Positions 17,077-26,272 of a DNA stretch of 64,000 bases are shown here, piece after piece. Made by a program: the position numbers and the translations under genes. The stretch spans positions 2,976,001-3,040,000 of the forward strand of contig OZ244818.1 of the NCBI GenBank assembly GCA_965220285.1. The letters are read 5' to 3'. The notes beneath the pieces were generated by a model, which worked only from the letters and a program-made list of their open reading frames with translations, ran no database searches and had not been told where the DNA came from. Origin of the DNA: Bin5 sp009843665. Its GTDB lineage: Bacteria > Chloroflexota > Anaerolineae > Caldilineales > Caldilineaceae. Each line of letters starts with the position of its first letter. The first letter of the stretch is position 1.

Positions 17077-19365
17077 ATGAAGGGGCGGCCTCCGGGCCAG
17101 CCTCTCCTGGCCGGGTATGCCAGCGGGACGACAGGGGGAACGGTGACAGATCAAGCAGTTGAATGGAATGAGTTCGTCAGCAACCATACCGCCGGCCATC
17201 TCTTGCAGACGCACGAATGGGCGGCCTTGAAATGCCGCTCAGGCTGGTGGGCCAGACGCGTTCTCCTGCCGGAAACCGCAGACGGCGGCGCCGCACAAGC
17301 CGGAGCGATGGTCCTCTTTCGCAGAATTTTGGGCCAGGTTCTGGCATACGTCCCCAGGGGCCCGCTTGTAGACTGGTCCGACGCCGCGCTGACCGAAGCA
17401 GTGGTGGCGCGATTGTGCGATGTTGCCCGGCAGGAGGGCGCGTTCGCGCTGAAGATCGAGCCGGGCCTGCTCGACACGGCCGCCAACCGGCAGCGGCTCA
17501 TCGCAGCCGGCTTCCAACCCAGCCCGCAAACGATTCAGCCTCGCAGCACCGTCGTCGTCGATCTGCAGCCGGACGACGATGCGATCCTCGCTCGCATGAA
17601 GAGCAAGTGGCGCTACAACATCCGGCTGGCCGCGCGTAAAGGCGTCAGCGTGCGCGAGCTGGAGGCGAATGAGCTGTCTGTGTTCCAGCAGCTGATGGAA
17701 GAAACGGGAAAGCGGGACGGCTTTTCCGTCCACAGCGCCGCCTACTACCAAGACGCCTACGAACTGCTGGCCGCCCGCTGGGGCGCCTTCCTGCTGGCTT
17801 CCTATGAGGGCGACCCCCTCGCCAGCATCGCTGTGTTCGCCGCCGGTTCGACCGCCTGCTACCTCTGGGGAGCCAGCAGCAACCGCCATCGCAACCTTAT
17901 GCCCAACCACGCGCTCCAATGGGAGGCGATGCGCTGGGCAAAGGAACGCGGCTGCGCACGCTATGATCTCTGGGGCATCCCTGATGAGATCGGCGCCATA
18001 GCCACCGGACTCTGGGAGGAAGGGCGCAAGGCCGTTTCCGCCGAGAAGGCGCCGGTCGACCTCAATGCGCTCCCAGCCGGTGATCTCTGGGGCGTTTTCC
18101 GTTTCAAACAGGGCTTTGGCGGCACACTTGAGCGCACAGTCGGAGCCTGGGATCTCCCCTTGCAGCGACAGGTCTACAACCTCTATCAGGGCGCACTGGT
18201 GGCGAAGGACCGGGCCGCGCGCAGCAGGCAAGGGGCAAAGAAACAAGAGGAGCGAGCCAAGACGCCCTCTCCTTCCTCCACCGGCGTAGCCCTGGAGCCG
18301 GTGGTGACGGCCACGGCGTGGGAGGAACTGTTGGCCCAGTTGCCGCCCGACCGCAGCCACGTGCTGCAAAGCTGGTCTTGGGGTGCCGTCAAAGCCGGCA
18401 GCGGTTGGCGCGTCGAGCGCTGGCGCCTGCTGCGCGGCGGCCGCCCCTTGGGGGCTTTCCAGTGGCTGTCTCGGCAGCCTTCGCCGGCGCTGCCCCTGCG
18501 CGTTGCCTACGTGCCCAAGGGCCCCCTGCTGGACTGGTCGGATGACGAAGCAGCTGCCCTGGTACTGGCGCAGATCGAAGAACTGTGCCGGCGGCGGAAG
18601 TGCGTCCAGGTAAAGATCGATCCTGACGTCGGCGAAAGGGATGGCGAAGGAGTCCGCCTGAAGCAACTGCTGCTCCAGCGCAACTGGCGTTTCAGCCCGG
18701 AGCAGATCCAGTTCAAAAACACCGGCTTCACCGACATCACCCAATCCGACGAAGACCTGCTGGCCTCGTTCAAGAGCAAATGGCGCTATAACATCCGGCT
18801 GGCCGAACGGCGCGGGGTGACCGTCCGCTGCGGCGACGTTGTAGACTTGGCGGACTTCTATCGACTCTACCAGGAGACGAGCACCCGCGACGGTTTTCTG
18901 ATCCGACCCTTCGCCTACTACGATGCCTTGTGGCGTATGTTCCTGAAGATGCAGGAGGACGAGGGAACGCGGACCGGCGGAGCGCTGCTGTTGGCCGAGC
19001 ACCCGCAGGAAACTCAGCCGGTTGCCGGGCTGTTCCTGCTCCGTTACGGTAGCCAGACTCTCTATTTCAACGGGGCCAGCAGTGCCCGGCGGCGCCGCGA
19101 CATGCCCAACTACCTGTTACAGTGGCGGGCGCTGCAGTGGGCCCGGGCACAGGGCTGCACGGTCTACGACTGGTGGGGTGCGCCGACAAACCCGGACGAT
19201 CCGGCCGATCCCCTCCAGGGCGTATGGCGCTTCAAAGAGGGCTTCGCCGCCCGCATGGCCTTACATACGGGGGCGTGGGACTGGTCGCCCAGCCCGCTGC
19301 TATGGCACGGCTATCACAGAGGCAAATCGCTGCTGCTGGAACAGATGCGCAAGCGGCACGGCTAG
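17077..19365 (+). CDS. Tandem FemAB-type aminoacyl/peptide transferase (two-unit)
   Basis: This 762-residue protein consists of two homologous FemAB/GNAT-like units joined by a charged linker (about residues 385-410). Shared landmarks are HLLQTHEWAALK / HVLQSWSWGAVK, YVPRGPLVDWSD / YVPKGPLLDWSD, MKSKWRYNIRLAARKGV / FKSKWRYNIRLAERRGV, and MPNHALQWEAMRWAKERGC / MPNYLLQWRALQWARAQGC. Since single FemAB proteins already contain two GNAT subdomains, this is about double the usual 350-400 residues. Relatives add amino acids from aminoacyl-tRNA to peptidoglycan precursors, a likely but unproven role here. ATG 17077 is directly preceded by AAGAGG (too close); GTG 17143, with AGGGGG four bases upstream, may be the true start. 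Confidence 0.88.
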   Translation: MKGRPPGQPLLAGYASGTTGGTVTDQAVEWNEFVSNHTAGHLLQTHEWAALKCRSGWWARRVLLPETADGGAAQAGAMVLFRRILGQVLAYVPRGPLVDWSDAALTEAVVARLCDVARQEGAFALKIEPGLLDTAANRQRLIAAGFQPSPQTIQPRSTVVVDLQPDDDAILARMKSKWRYNIRLAARKGVSVRELEANELSVFQQLMEETGKRDGFSVHSAAYYQDAYELLAARWGAFLLASYEGDPLASIAVFAAGSTACYLWGASSNRHRNLMPNHALQWEAMRWAKERGCARYDLWGIPDEIGAIATGLWEEGRKAVSAEKAPVDLNALPAGDLWGVFRFKQGFGGTLERTVGAWDLPLQRQVYNLYQGALVAKDRAARSRQGAKKQEERAKTPSPSSTGVALEPVVTATAWEELLAQLPPDRSHVLQSWSWGAVKAGSGWRVERWRLLRGGRPLGAFQWLSRQPSPALPLRVAYVPKGPLLDWSDDEAAALVLAQIEELCRRRKCVQVKIDPDVGERDGEGVRLKQLLLQRNWRFSPEQIQFKNTGFTDITQSDEDLLASFKSKWRYNIRLAERRGVTVRCGDVVDLADFYRLYQETSTRDGFLIRPFAYYDALWRMFLKMQEDEGTRTGGALLLAEHPQETQPVAGLFLLRYGSQTLYFNGASSARRRRDMPNYLLQWRALQWARAQGCTVYDWWGAPTNPDDPADPLQGVWRFKEGFAARMALHTGAWDWSPSPLLWHGYHRGKSLLLEQMRKRHG

Positions 19366-19414
19366 CAGCCGCCCGCGATCGCGGCAGGACATCCACCGGC
19401 CGCAGAGAGCCTGC

Positions 19415-20839
19415 CTAACCGGTGAGGATGGCGCCGTCGGGAATGTCGACCGGCGTGTCCGAGCTGTTTGACAAACTGACGTCGCCTTCCACCGTGACCG
19501 AGGCGCCAAAGGTGTAAGGGCCTGCAACCGAAAAGCTGCGGCACCGCAACAGGGAAGGCGGCCCGTGGGGAAATCGTTCCTGGATCTGTTCGATGAACTG
19601 GTAGAAACGGTCGTCCAGTTCGACAAGGGGCGCACCTGCAGGAAAAAGGTCGGTACCCCGCCGCGGATCCAGACCGATGCACTGTTCCTGGCTCAACCGG
19701 TAGGCATCGGAGCGTAACGCAAGCAGGTCATTGCATCTCTTGACCGGCATGAAGCGGTCGCGCGGCACTTGGATCGCCTGCGCCCCTTCGAATGCGGAGA
19801 TCGCCAGCCCAACTGCCGTCTCCAACTGGAAGACCGGCGGGGAGTCCGGGCGCGAAGGATCCACAGGCTTGTTGTTCACGATCATCGGCAGATCCAGAAA
19901 ACCATCCCGTTCCTGCAGCAGCTCTCGCAACGAGGGCAGGTGAATCCACAGATTGTTGGTATTGAACAGCCGGTAGCGGTCTATGTCCTGGAACTGTGCA
20001 ATCTCCTCTGGCGGGCACTGGGCAATCTCGCGCAACAGAAGCCGCCCATCGGGACTCTGGGCAAGGTGCCCACCCTTGCGGTCGGCCGCAGTTCGGGCGG
20101 TAACCTCCATGAGAAAGGGTAGCTTGCGAGCTGAGAAATAGCCGAGAATGTCGATGTCGACCGTTGCACCCAGGTTGTCGGCGTTGCTGACAAACATGTA
20201 TTCGTACCCGAGTGCGAGCATCTTTCTCAGCATGCTGCTCATGTGCAGGGTGAGGTATATGTCTCCGTGTCCGGGTGGGCACCACTCCTTCGCCGGGTCT
20301 TGATGCCACGCCACGGGCTGCAGAGTCTCCTGCCATATCTTGGGAACTTTGTTCTGCAGAAAAGTGAGGGGTAAGGCCCCGGCGCCGCATTCGGTCAGTT
20401 GCGGATAGCCGGTAAGCGCCTTCTGCGTAGCTTCCTGCGTGCTGTAACTGTTCATGAAGATGAGAGGCAGTCGGGTCGTCATCTTCCGTCGCAGGTGCAG
20501 GACGTGGCGCACGATTATATCGAGAAAGCGCAACCCGTCTTTCACCATCAGCAGCGATCTCGGCCCGTGCAGACCCATCGTCGCACCGAGTCCACCGTTC
20601 AGTTTCACGACGACGAGCCGGCCGAGCGCTTCCAGGCCCTCTTCATGAAAACCGGTGGCCGTGGAGCTGTGCGCTATATCTGATGGTGGGCGTGCACTGG
20701 CGCCGGGGATGTATCCTGTGGCGCCGGCGCAGAGTTGGGCGTAGTAATGTTCAAAGCTGCGAATCAGCAGGTCGTCCAGACCCGCGTGCTCCATCTTCTG
20801 ACGAACCGGTGCGAATGACACCGTGGAGATTTGACCCAT
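19415..20839 (-). CDS. UTP-glucose-1-phosphate uridylyltransferase, eukaryote-type (UDPGP family)
   Basis: This 474-residue enzyme makes UDP-glucose from UTP and glucose-1-phosphate. Its sequence follows the eukaryotic UGP family rather than bacterial GalU: LVVVKLNGGLGATMGLHGPRS (nucleotide loop), PLIFMNSYSTQ, PPGHGDIYLTL and VSNADNLGATVDIDIL. The C-terminus (YTFGASVTVEGDVSL) is the start of the left-handed beta-helix domain. It would feed UDP-glucose to surface-polysaccharide glycosyltransferases such as those at 2.1 and 10.8-13.5 kb. GAGG precedes the ATG at good spacing. It converges with the FemAB gene. Confidence 0.92.
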   Translation of the reverse strand: MGQISTVSFAPVRQKMEHAGLDDLLIRSFEHYYAQLCAGATGYIPGASARPPSDIAHSSTATGFHEEGLEALGRLVVVKLNGGLGATMGLHGPRSLLMVKDGLRFLDIIVRHVLHLRRKMTTRLPLIFMNSYSTQEATQKALTGYPQLTECGAGALPLTFLQNKVPKIWQETLQPVAWHQDPAKEWCPPGHGDIYLTLHMSSMLRKMLALGYEYMFVSNADNLGATVDIDILGYFSARKLPFLMEVTARTAADRKGGHLAQSPDGRLLLREIAQCPPEEIAQFQDIDRYRLFNTNNLWIHLPSLRELLQERDGFLDLPMIVNNKPVDPSRPDSPPVFQLETAVGLAISAFEGAQAIQVPRDRFMPVKRCNDLLALRSDAYRLSQEQCIGLDPRRGTDLFPAGAPLVELDDRFYQFIEQIQERFPHGPPSLLRCRSFSVAGPYTFGASVTVEGDVSLSNSSDTPVDIPDGAILTG

Positions 20840-20899
20840 TCAATAACCTCGGACTTGCCTGATGCCAGGGGCACTTTTATTGTTGCCGCCGGGCTCTCG

Positions 20900-22573
20900 T
20901 TACCAGCCCACAGCGCAACCGTCCTTGCGCGGGTCGCTCCCCCCGGTCAGGACGCCGCTTTCCGGATCGCGGACGATTATCTGACCGCCGCCGAAACCGC
21001 CCCGCCCCGCCCCGTTCACCGGCACCACCCGATGTCCCCGGCGGGACATTTCCGCCAGGATATCGTAATCCCAGCCTTCCTCGATCGACAACACGCCCCC
21101 GCCTTCGTCCGCGCCCAAACCTGCATGCGGGCCGCTCAATGACCAGCGGGGCATGTCCAGGGCCTGCTGCGGGCTCATGCCCAGCGCCACCATGTTGACC
21201 AGCATCTGCAGATGCCCCTGGGGCTGCATATAACCTCCCATCACGCCGAAGCTGGCATGCAGCGCCCCGCCCCGGGTCGTCATCGCCGGGATGATCGTGT
21301 GATAGGGGCGCTTGTTCGGAGCCAGACTGTTGGGATGGTCGGGGTCAAGTACAAACAGCGCGGCCCGGTTCTGCAGGCTGACACCGCTCCCGGGCACAAC
21401 CAACCCGCTGCCCACTCCCTGGTAGAGGCTGTTGATAAAACTGCACGCGTTCCCTTCGCCGTCCGCAGTCGACAGATAGACGGTATCTGAACCGGCCATG
21501 GGATAACCGCTGGAAACCGACGCTGCCGCGCGCTGCGGGTCTATCTCCTGGCGCCTCTGATCAGCGTATGCCCGGCTGGCGAGCGTGCTAAGAGGGATCG
21601 GTACCAAATCGACATCACAGACCCACTGCTGGGCCTCCGCGTAGCCAATGCGCATACACTCAACCAGTGTGTGCAACCGGTCGACGCTCGACATCTCGGC
21701 CAGGTCGAAGCCATCCGCCAGATTGGCGGCGATGATGGCCGCCAGTCCCTGCCCGTTGGGCGGGCATTCGTACAGGCGAACATCACCGAAATCAGCTGTG
21801 ATGGGCTCCTGCCAGGTGCTGGTATGGGCCGCCATATCCTGCGGCGTGATCCAGCCGCCGTAACGCTGAACATGCTCGCTCAGCTTGACAGCGAACGCCC
21901 CGCCGTAGATCGCCTTCTTTCCGTCCGCGGCGACCGCCCGCAGCGTCTGCCCCAAAGTGGGGATGCACATCACCTGCCCGGGCCGCGGCGCGCAGCCGTC
22001 GATAAGAAGCTCATGACCGCTGGGCTGCTCCGGTCCGTTGTCCAGGTCACTGCTGACCCATTCCGGCGAACGCCGCAGTTTCGCTGCCTGTGCCGCCCAG
22101 CCCCGCCCTATCCATTCGGTGACGGGGTAGCCCTCTTCCGCCAGATGGATGGCCGGCTTGAGTACATCGGCCAGCGTCATGTCGCCGTGTCTTTCCAGCA
22201 GATCGCTCCACCCGGCGACGGTCCCCGGTATGCTGACGCTGTGGCCTGTAAACTGCGGCATGCGGGAATAGCCGAGACGCCGCAGGTCGTCGATCGACGC
22301 CCCACTCGCAGAGCGGCCAGACCCGTTGAGCGCGGTCACACTTTCCGTCTTGGCATCCCAGTAAAGGGCGAAACAGTCGCCGCCAATACCGGTGGAGGTC
22401 GGCTCGACCACGTTCAGGGCTGCGGCCGTGGCGATGGCGGCGTCAGCTGCGTTGCCGCCCGCCTGCAGAATCGACAATCCAGCCTGGGCAGCAAGTGGTT
22501 GACTCGTGGCAACCAGTCCGTTGCGCGCCAGGACATTGCTGCGGCGGGAGCGAAAAACGAAGTCAAAATTCAT
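20900..22573 (-). CDS. ggt: Gamma-glutamyltransferase
   Basis: This 557-residue Ntn-hydrolase precursor acts on gamma-glutamyl compounds such as glutathione. The large-subunit N-terminus is typical (NGLVATSQPLAAQAGLSILQ, GGNAADAAIATAAALNVVEP, GIGGDCFALYWD). The autoprocessing site would be before the Thr in SDTVYLSTAD (about residue 370), which becomes the catalytic nucleophile; then LYQGVGSGLVVPGSG and NKRPYHTIIPAM. No signal peptide is seen, so it is probably cytoplasmic or acts on a different substrate from secreted GGTs. It starts divergently from the Thr-Pro cassette and is followed at 60 bp by the UGPase gene. Confidence 0.93.
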   Translation of the reverse strand: MNFDFVFRSRRSNVLARNGLVATSQPLAAQAGLSILQAGGNAADAAIATAAALNVVEPTSTGIGGDCFALYWDAKTESVTALNGSGRSASGASIDDLRRLGYSRMPQFTGHSVSIPGTVAGWSDLLERHGDMTLADVLKPAIHLAEEGYPVTEWIGRGWAAQAAKLRRSPEWVSSDLDNGPEQPSGHELLIDGCAPRPGQVMCIPTLGQTLRAVAADGKKAIYGGAFAVKLSEHVQRYGGWITPQDMAAHTSTWQEPITADFGDVRLYECPPNGQGLAAIIAANLADGFDLAEMSSVDRLHTLVECMRIGYAEAQQWVCDVDLVPIPLSTLASRAYADQRRQEIDPQRAAASVSSGYPMAGSDTVYLSTADGEGNACSFINSLYQGVGSGLVVPGSGVSLQNRAALFVLDPDHPNSLAPNKRPYHTIIPAMTTRGGALHASFGVMGGYMQPQGHLQMLVNMVALGMSPQQALDMPRWSLSGPHAGLGADEGGGVLSIEEGWDYDILAEMSRRGHRVVPVNGAGRGGFGGGQIIVRDPESGVLTGGSDPRKDGCAVGW

Positions 22574-22860
22574 GGACAGATCTTTCCGAAGCCTTCTGAT
22601 TGGGGCAAATGGAATAGACTATTCATGATAGTCCATTGGTTGGGAATAGGCAAAGCGGTCAAGGATCGCACCGGCGCCGTAGCCAACACGCCCAGGCGTC
22701 CCTCTCTTAAGAATTCAGATCCTTTTGGCGGAACTACGCGGCTACGGTAGACTATCTGGATAGCGTCTGTTCCATCTCCACCTGGTTGCCATCTTGCTCC
22801 CGGACATGTTGTCCGCAGCAACCAGCTAGTCTGTTTGGCGTCCCGGTTCAGTAACTGCCA
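22574..22860. other. Divergent control region, ggt / Thr-Pro cassette
   Basis: This region of 287 bp has no supported gene. A dyad with arms GACTAT (22617-22622) and ATAGTC (22628-22633), extendable on both sides, lies about 45 bp before the ggt start and may be an operator. A second, poorer GACTATC...GATAG dyad occurs near 22750-22763. I found no consensus promoter. Confidence 0.4.
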
Positions 22861-23643
22861 ATGGGTTTTCTGGTTGAGGCCATTGCCAACATTGCACCCT
22901 ATATCTATGCAACGTGTGGTCTGCTGGCTCTATTTCAACTGTATCGCACGTGGCAGGTGCGCGCCGAGCGGCGACAGGCCGTCTTCTCCCTGGAGCGGGA
23001 CAAAGCAATAGACGATCTGTATCGTATCTTTCTCTCAGCCTTGCTGATGCTTGTGGTGATGGGATTCACCTATTTCGCCAGCACAACGCTGCGCGAGGCA
23101 ATGCTCGCGGTGGAGTCATCCTCAGTGCTTTCATCACCGGACGACTCCTCAACATCCCCAAATACGTCACTGTCTGCCCTGATTCCGACGCCAACATTCA
23201 CGCCGGAACCACCGACGCCCACCCCGCTGCCGACCCGCATCGTTGTCTCCACACCAGTGCCGGACAATCAGGAGGACGAAACACAGCCGGAACAGTCTGA
23301 CACCGCGCCCAATCCCCTTCCCGTCTCCCCGGCGCTGTGTCCCGACGGACGTGCAGTCATACTGTCGCCGGGAAACGGGGCGGTCGTAAGCGGGCAGGTC
23401 CCAATTGTGGGTACAGCCCAGCACGATCGATTCTCCTTCTACAAGCTGGAGTTTGCAGCCAGTGGCGCAAATCAGAACTTCAACTACTTTGACGGCGCCG
23501 AAAGTCCCGTGGTCGGCGGCCTTCTCGGTAATCTGAACAGCACTGCCATGGCGAACGGCACCTACGTCATTCGGGTCGTTGTGGTGGATGTCACTGGCAA
23601 CTATCCGCAACCCTGTAGCGTGACGGTGACAGTACAGAACTGA
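22861..23643 (+). CDS. Membrane-anchored protein with Thr-Pro linker and Ig-like C-terminal domain
   Basis: I do not recognise this 260-residue protein by name. Two membrane segments (about residues 5-25 and 57-74) flank a charged loop (WQVRAERRQAVFSLERDKAIDDLYRIF). A Ser/Thr/Pro-rich extracellular linker follows (PTPTFTPEPPTPTPLPTR, about residues 108-128). The C-terminal domain (about 155-260) has the look of a bacterial Ig-like fold (ILSPGNGAVVSGQVPIVGTA, NGTYVIRVVVVDVTGN) and two Cys that could pair. Such linkers are common in surface proteins of Chloroflexota. It is the first of three same-strand genes (gaps 52 bp, then overlap), so a shared envelope role is likely. Confidence 0.75.
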   Translation: MGFLVEAIANIAPYIYATCGLLALFQLYRTWQVRAERRQAVFSLERDKAIDDLYRIFLSALLMLVVMGFTYFASTTLREAMLAVESSSVLSSPDDSSTSPNTSLSALIPTPTFTPEPPTPTPLPTRIVVSTPVPDNQEDETQPEQSDTAPNPLPVSPALCPDGRAVILSPGNGAVVSGQVPIVGTAQHDRFSFYKLEFAASGANQNFNYFDGAESPVVGGLLGNLNSTAMANGTYVIRVVVVDVTGNYPQPCSVTVTVQN

Positions 23644-23695
23644 TGACGTCGAATCCTGAGAAATGCGCTGCCGCTTCGTATTCTGAGCGCGGCCC

Positions 23696-26272
23696 ATGAA
23701 CAATAGATTCCTGCGCCTGGCGAAAGCGCTGGCCTCCGGGCGGAGTCTGATATGGGGGAATCCACTTGCGGCCGGCGTAGTTTTCGCCATCGTCGTTTCG
23801 CTGCTGGTGCTTCTGTCCCTCTTGCTGCGCGACGTCGGTCCGGTCGCCTTGCCAGCTGCCGAAAGTAGATCGACCGCTGTTTCGGCGCTGCAATCGGACC
23901 CGTCGGCCAACACGCCTACAGCCACCCCGGCAGCGATGGCCGCCCAGGCCGATGTCGCCACTGCTCCCCCTGTGGCAACCGACGTCTCTGTTGCAATAGG
24001 AACGGCTACCGGCAGCCCCACTCCGGCACCGACTTCGACCGACGCGGCCACCCCCTCACCAACCTGGACAGCGACTGTCACGCCAACCCCGACAGCGACG
24101 GAACTCTATGTGCCGGTCAGCGTCTTCCCTTCCGAAATTGTAATTGGCGCGCCTGACAATGTGACGGGACGTGTCGTTCTGTTTCCGGCCCGTCTGCGCG
24201 CCGGGCCCTCCACACAGGATGACGTACTGGCGCGCGTGGGCCAGGATGTCCAGGTCACCATAGGGGGCATCGTCGCCAGTGGCACCTGGGTCCTGTTGAA
24301 AGTTACGGATACGAGGACGGAGCAGCACGGCGAGGAAGGTTGGATGGCTGTCGAGCTACTGGAGATCGACGGCGATCTGACGACGCTGCTGAACTATACC
24401 GATGAGGGCATCCGCATCCGGCCGTTCGGCTCCCGCCCGCCCGGCATTGGGATCAAGGTGACGCCACAGCCGGCTGCAGCAGCCCAGTTGGCGAACGCCG
24501 CCTTTGCTTCCACGCCGACAGCGCCGCCCACAATAACGCCGACGGCAACGGCCTCGCCCGCGCCAACCGAAACTGAGACCCCGACACCCGCACCTACGGC
24601 GACATTCACGCCAACACTGACCCCAACGCTGACGCACACACCGTCGTCGACACCAACTGCGACGTTCACGCCGACGCCAACAGCCACCCCAACACTGACG
24701 CCAACGCCCACGGCGACATTCACACCGCTGCCAACGTCCACGCGGGCTGCTTCGACGCAAGGGGAGGACTACATACCCACTGAGCTGTCCGCCATAGACC
24801 TGCAACCGGCGCAGGTCCCTCCACCACAGGCCGATGAATTTGTAGGGACCGTACTCGACGAGACGGATCCGGCCGATCCCTCCGCACTACTGTCCGTGCG
24901 CACCGATGGCGGTGAACGCCTGCTTCTGGATATTGACCCGCTTGCAGAGCAGATTATGATGTGGAGCGGCATCTTTGGGGCCTCCAGAGGTGAATGGCTT
25001 GACGCCGGTACGGCCTTCCTCTGGCCGGGTACAAAGGTCTATGTGGCAGGGCGCAGAGAAGAGGGTGGGAGCGTGACCGTCTCTAGCATGCGCGTGGTCG
25101 CTCCTCCTGAGTTCCAGCGCGTCAAACGCATGGATGTACCCACCTTCGGCGCCGCCGTGGAGAGCGGCAAGGCGGTCGCACTGCTGGGAAGGCGCGGCGA
25201 CCCCGGAGTCTTCCTCTTGCACCAGGATGGTGTGGTGACCGTCGTTCGCGAATCCGGGCACAGCGTGCTGCCGGTCTTCGAAGGCGCCCAAGGATTCGTG
25301 GTCCCTGATGCCAACACCCCCGCCGACCGAAACGGATTCCTGTATGTGCGCGGGGATGGCATCGGACTCTCCTTCCAGGCCTATCCTTTCAACGGCGTGC
25401 GCGGAATCGTAGCCGACGAGCGCGGCGATATCTGGTGGCTCGAGACGCCACAGGTCGGGCTGGCTCAGTGGCGGCTGTGGCACTACAACGGCCAGGACGG
25501 CGAGATTGTTCTGCGCGTGCAGGCTTCTACCGCCCTGCTGGGGGGAAGTGCCGGCATTTCAATCGAACCAACGCTGATCGCAGCCCTGGCCGGTACCGCA
25601 GAAGGACGATCGTTCGTGATCGATACCGCCAATCCGGATGCAGGGCGTCAATATACCGGACTGTACCGCGTCGATCTGCAGCCGGAGGGAGAAATCGACG
25701 TGAGCCGGCTGGCGCCCGAGGGCATCTACCGCGGGCCCTTCCAGCTCAGCCCCGGCAACCTCCGTCTGGCCCATCTGGCCTATGACCCGCAGCATCCGAG
25801 CTTGACCGTCGGCTTTGTGCGGCCCGCCAACCAGCTTTGGGTGCGGGAGATGGCTCCCAACGGCGCCGGGGCCCGCGGCCGCTTGAGCGCCCAAACCCAG
25901 ACAAGATTCGAGTTCTTCGCCCCGCAGGTGGCTTGGCGGGACGATAATCGGATTCTCCTTGCCCGCAGCCGTTTCTCGCCCCAAGGTGTCTTTTCACTGG
26001 AGATCTTCGGTATCACCGAAGTGGACCTGCGCAAGACCGGTGCCGCAGCCCGTTCCTCCTATCTTTACCCGCTGGGCGATGTGGTAGGGGATTACGCCGC
26101 CTGCGCCGATGGCTCGGTCCTGATCAGCGTAAGATCAGGGAACAGGGTTCCACGGCTGGAGGAGTGGACAGGCAAAGGCCGGCCCGAAATGCGGGGCCAG
26201 CTGCCGGGATACTATGACCGCGTCTTCCTCTGCTGGCAGCGCTATTCCGGTCCTGTTCGGATTCGCCGGTGA
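23696..26272 (+). CDS. Large exported protein: TM anchor, SH3-like domain, Thr-Pro repeats, propeller-like domain
   Basis: This is an 858-residue protein of unknown function. One membrane anchor (about residues 22-45) is followed by a Thr/Pro/Ala stalk (75-135), an SH3-like domain (about 140-220: VVLFPARLRAGPSTQDDVLARVG and GEEGWMAVELLEI), and a second stalk of TPTxT repeats (about 275-355). A beta-rich region (about 375-480) and a carboxy-terminal region resembling a beta-propeller or WD-like lipoprotein complete it. The topology predicts an extracellular protein. The stalk is encoded by repetitive ACGCCAAC-type hexamers and may vary in length. Its stop overlaps the start of the next gene (TGATG). 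Confidence 0.78.
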   Translation: MNNRFLRLAKALASGRSLIWGNPLAAGVVFAIVVSLLVLLSLLLRDVGPVALPAAESRSTAVSALQSDPSANTPTATPAAMAAQADVATAPPVATDVSVAIGTATGSPTPAPTSTDAATPSPTWTATVTPTPTATELYVPVSVFPSEIVIGAPDNVTGRVVLFPARLRAGPSTQDDVLARVGQDVQVTIGGIVASGTWVLLKVTDTRTEQHGEEGWMAVELLEIDGDLTTLLNYTDEGIRIRPFGSRPPGIGIKVTPQPAAAAQLANAAFASTPTAPPTITPTATASPAPTETETPTPAPTATFTPTLTPTLTHTPSSTPTATFTPTPTATPTLTPTPTATFTPLPTSTRAASTQGEDYIPTELSAIDLQPAQVPPPQADEFVGTVLDETDPADPSALLSVRTDGGERLLLDIDPLAEQIMMWSGIFGASRGEWLDAGTAFLWPGTKVYVAGRREEGGSVTVSSMRVVAPPEFQRVKRMDVPTFGAAVESGKAVALLGRRGDPGVFLLHQDGVVTVVRESGHSVLPVFEGAQGFVVPDANTPADRNGFLYVRGDGIGLSFQAYPFNGVRGIVADERGDIWWLETPQVGLAQWRLWHYNGQDGEIVLRVQASTALLGGSAGISIEPTLIAALAGTAEGRSFVIDTANPDAGRQYTGLYRVDLQPEGEIDVSRLAPEGIYRGPFQLSPGNLRLAHLAYDPQHPSLTVGFVRPANQLWVREMAPNGAGARGRLSAQTQTRFEFFAPQVAWRDDNRILLARSRFSPQGVFSLEIFGITEVDLRKTGAAARSSYLYPLGDVVGDYAACADGSVLISVRSGNRVPRLEEWTGKGRPEMRGQLPGYYDRVFLCWQRYSGPVRIRR

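Noticed and set aside
17239..19002. Long leftward frame of 587 codons
   Set aside because: It lies entirely antisense to the FemAB gene, has no family features, and results from GC-rich codon bias of the real gene.
19366..19385. CCGCGATCGCGG palindrome resembling the HIP1 octamer of cyanobacteria
   Set aside because: I noticed it once only, in a GC-rich spacer, so it is not evidence of a repeat family.
21671..22750. Rightward frame of 359 codons over ggt
   Set aside because: It is antisense to gamma-glutamyltransferase and lacks any recognisable domain.
24490..24760. Repetitive DNA that could look like a CRISPR or minisatellite
   Set aside because: The repeats are degenerate codons of a Thr-Pro stalk within a long gene; there are no spacers of fixed length.
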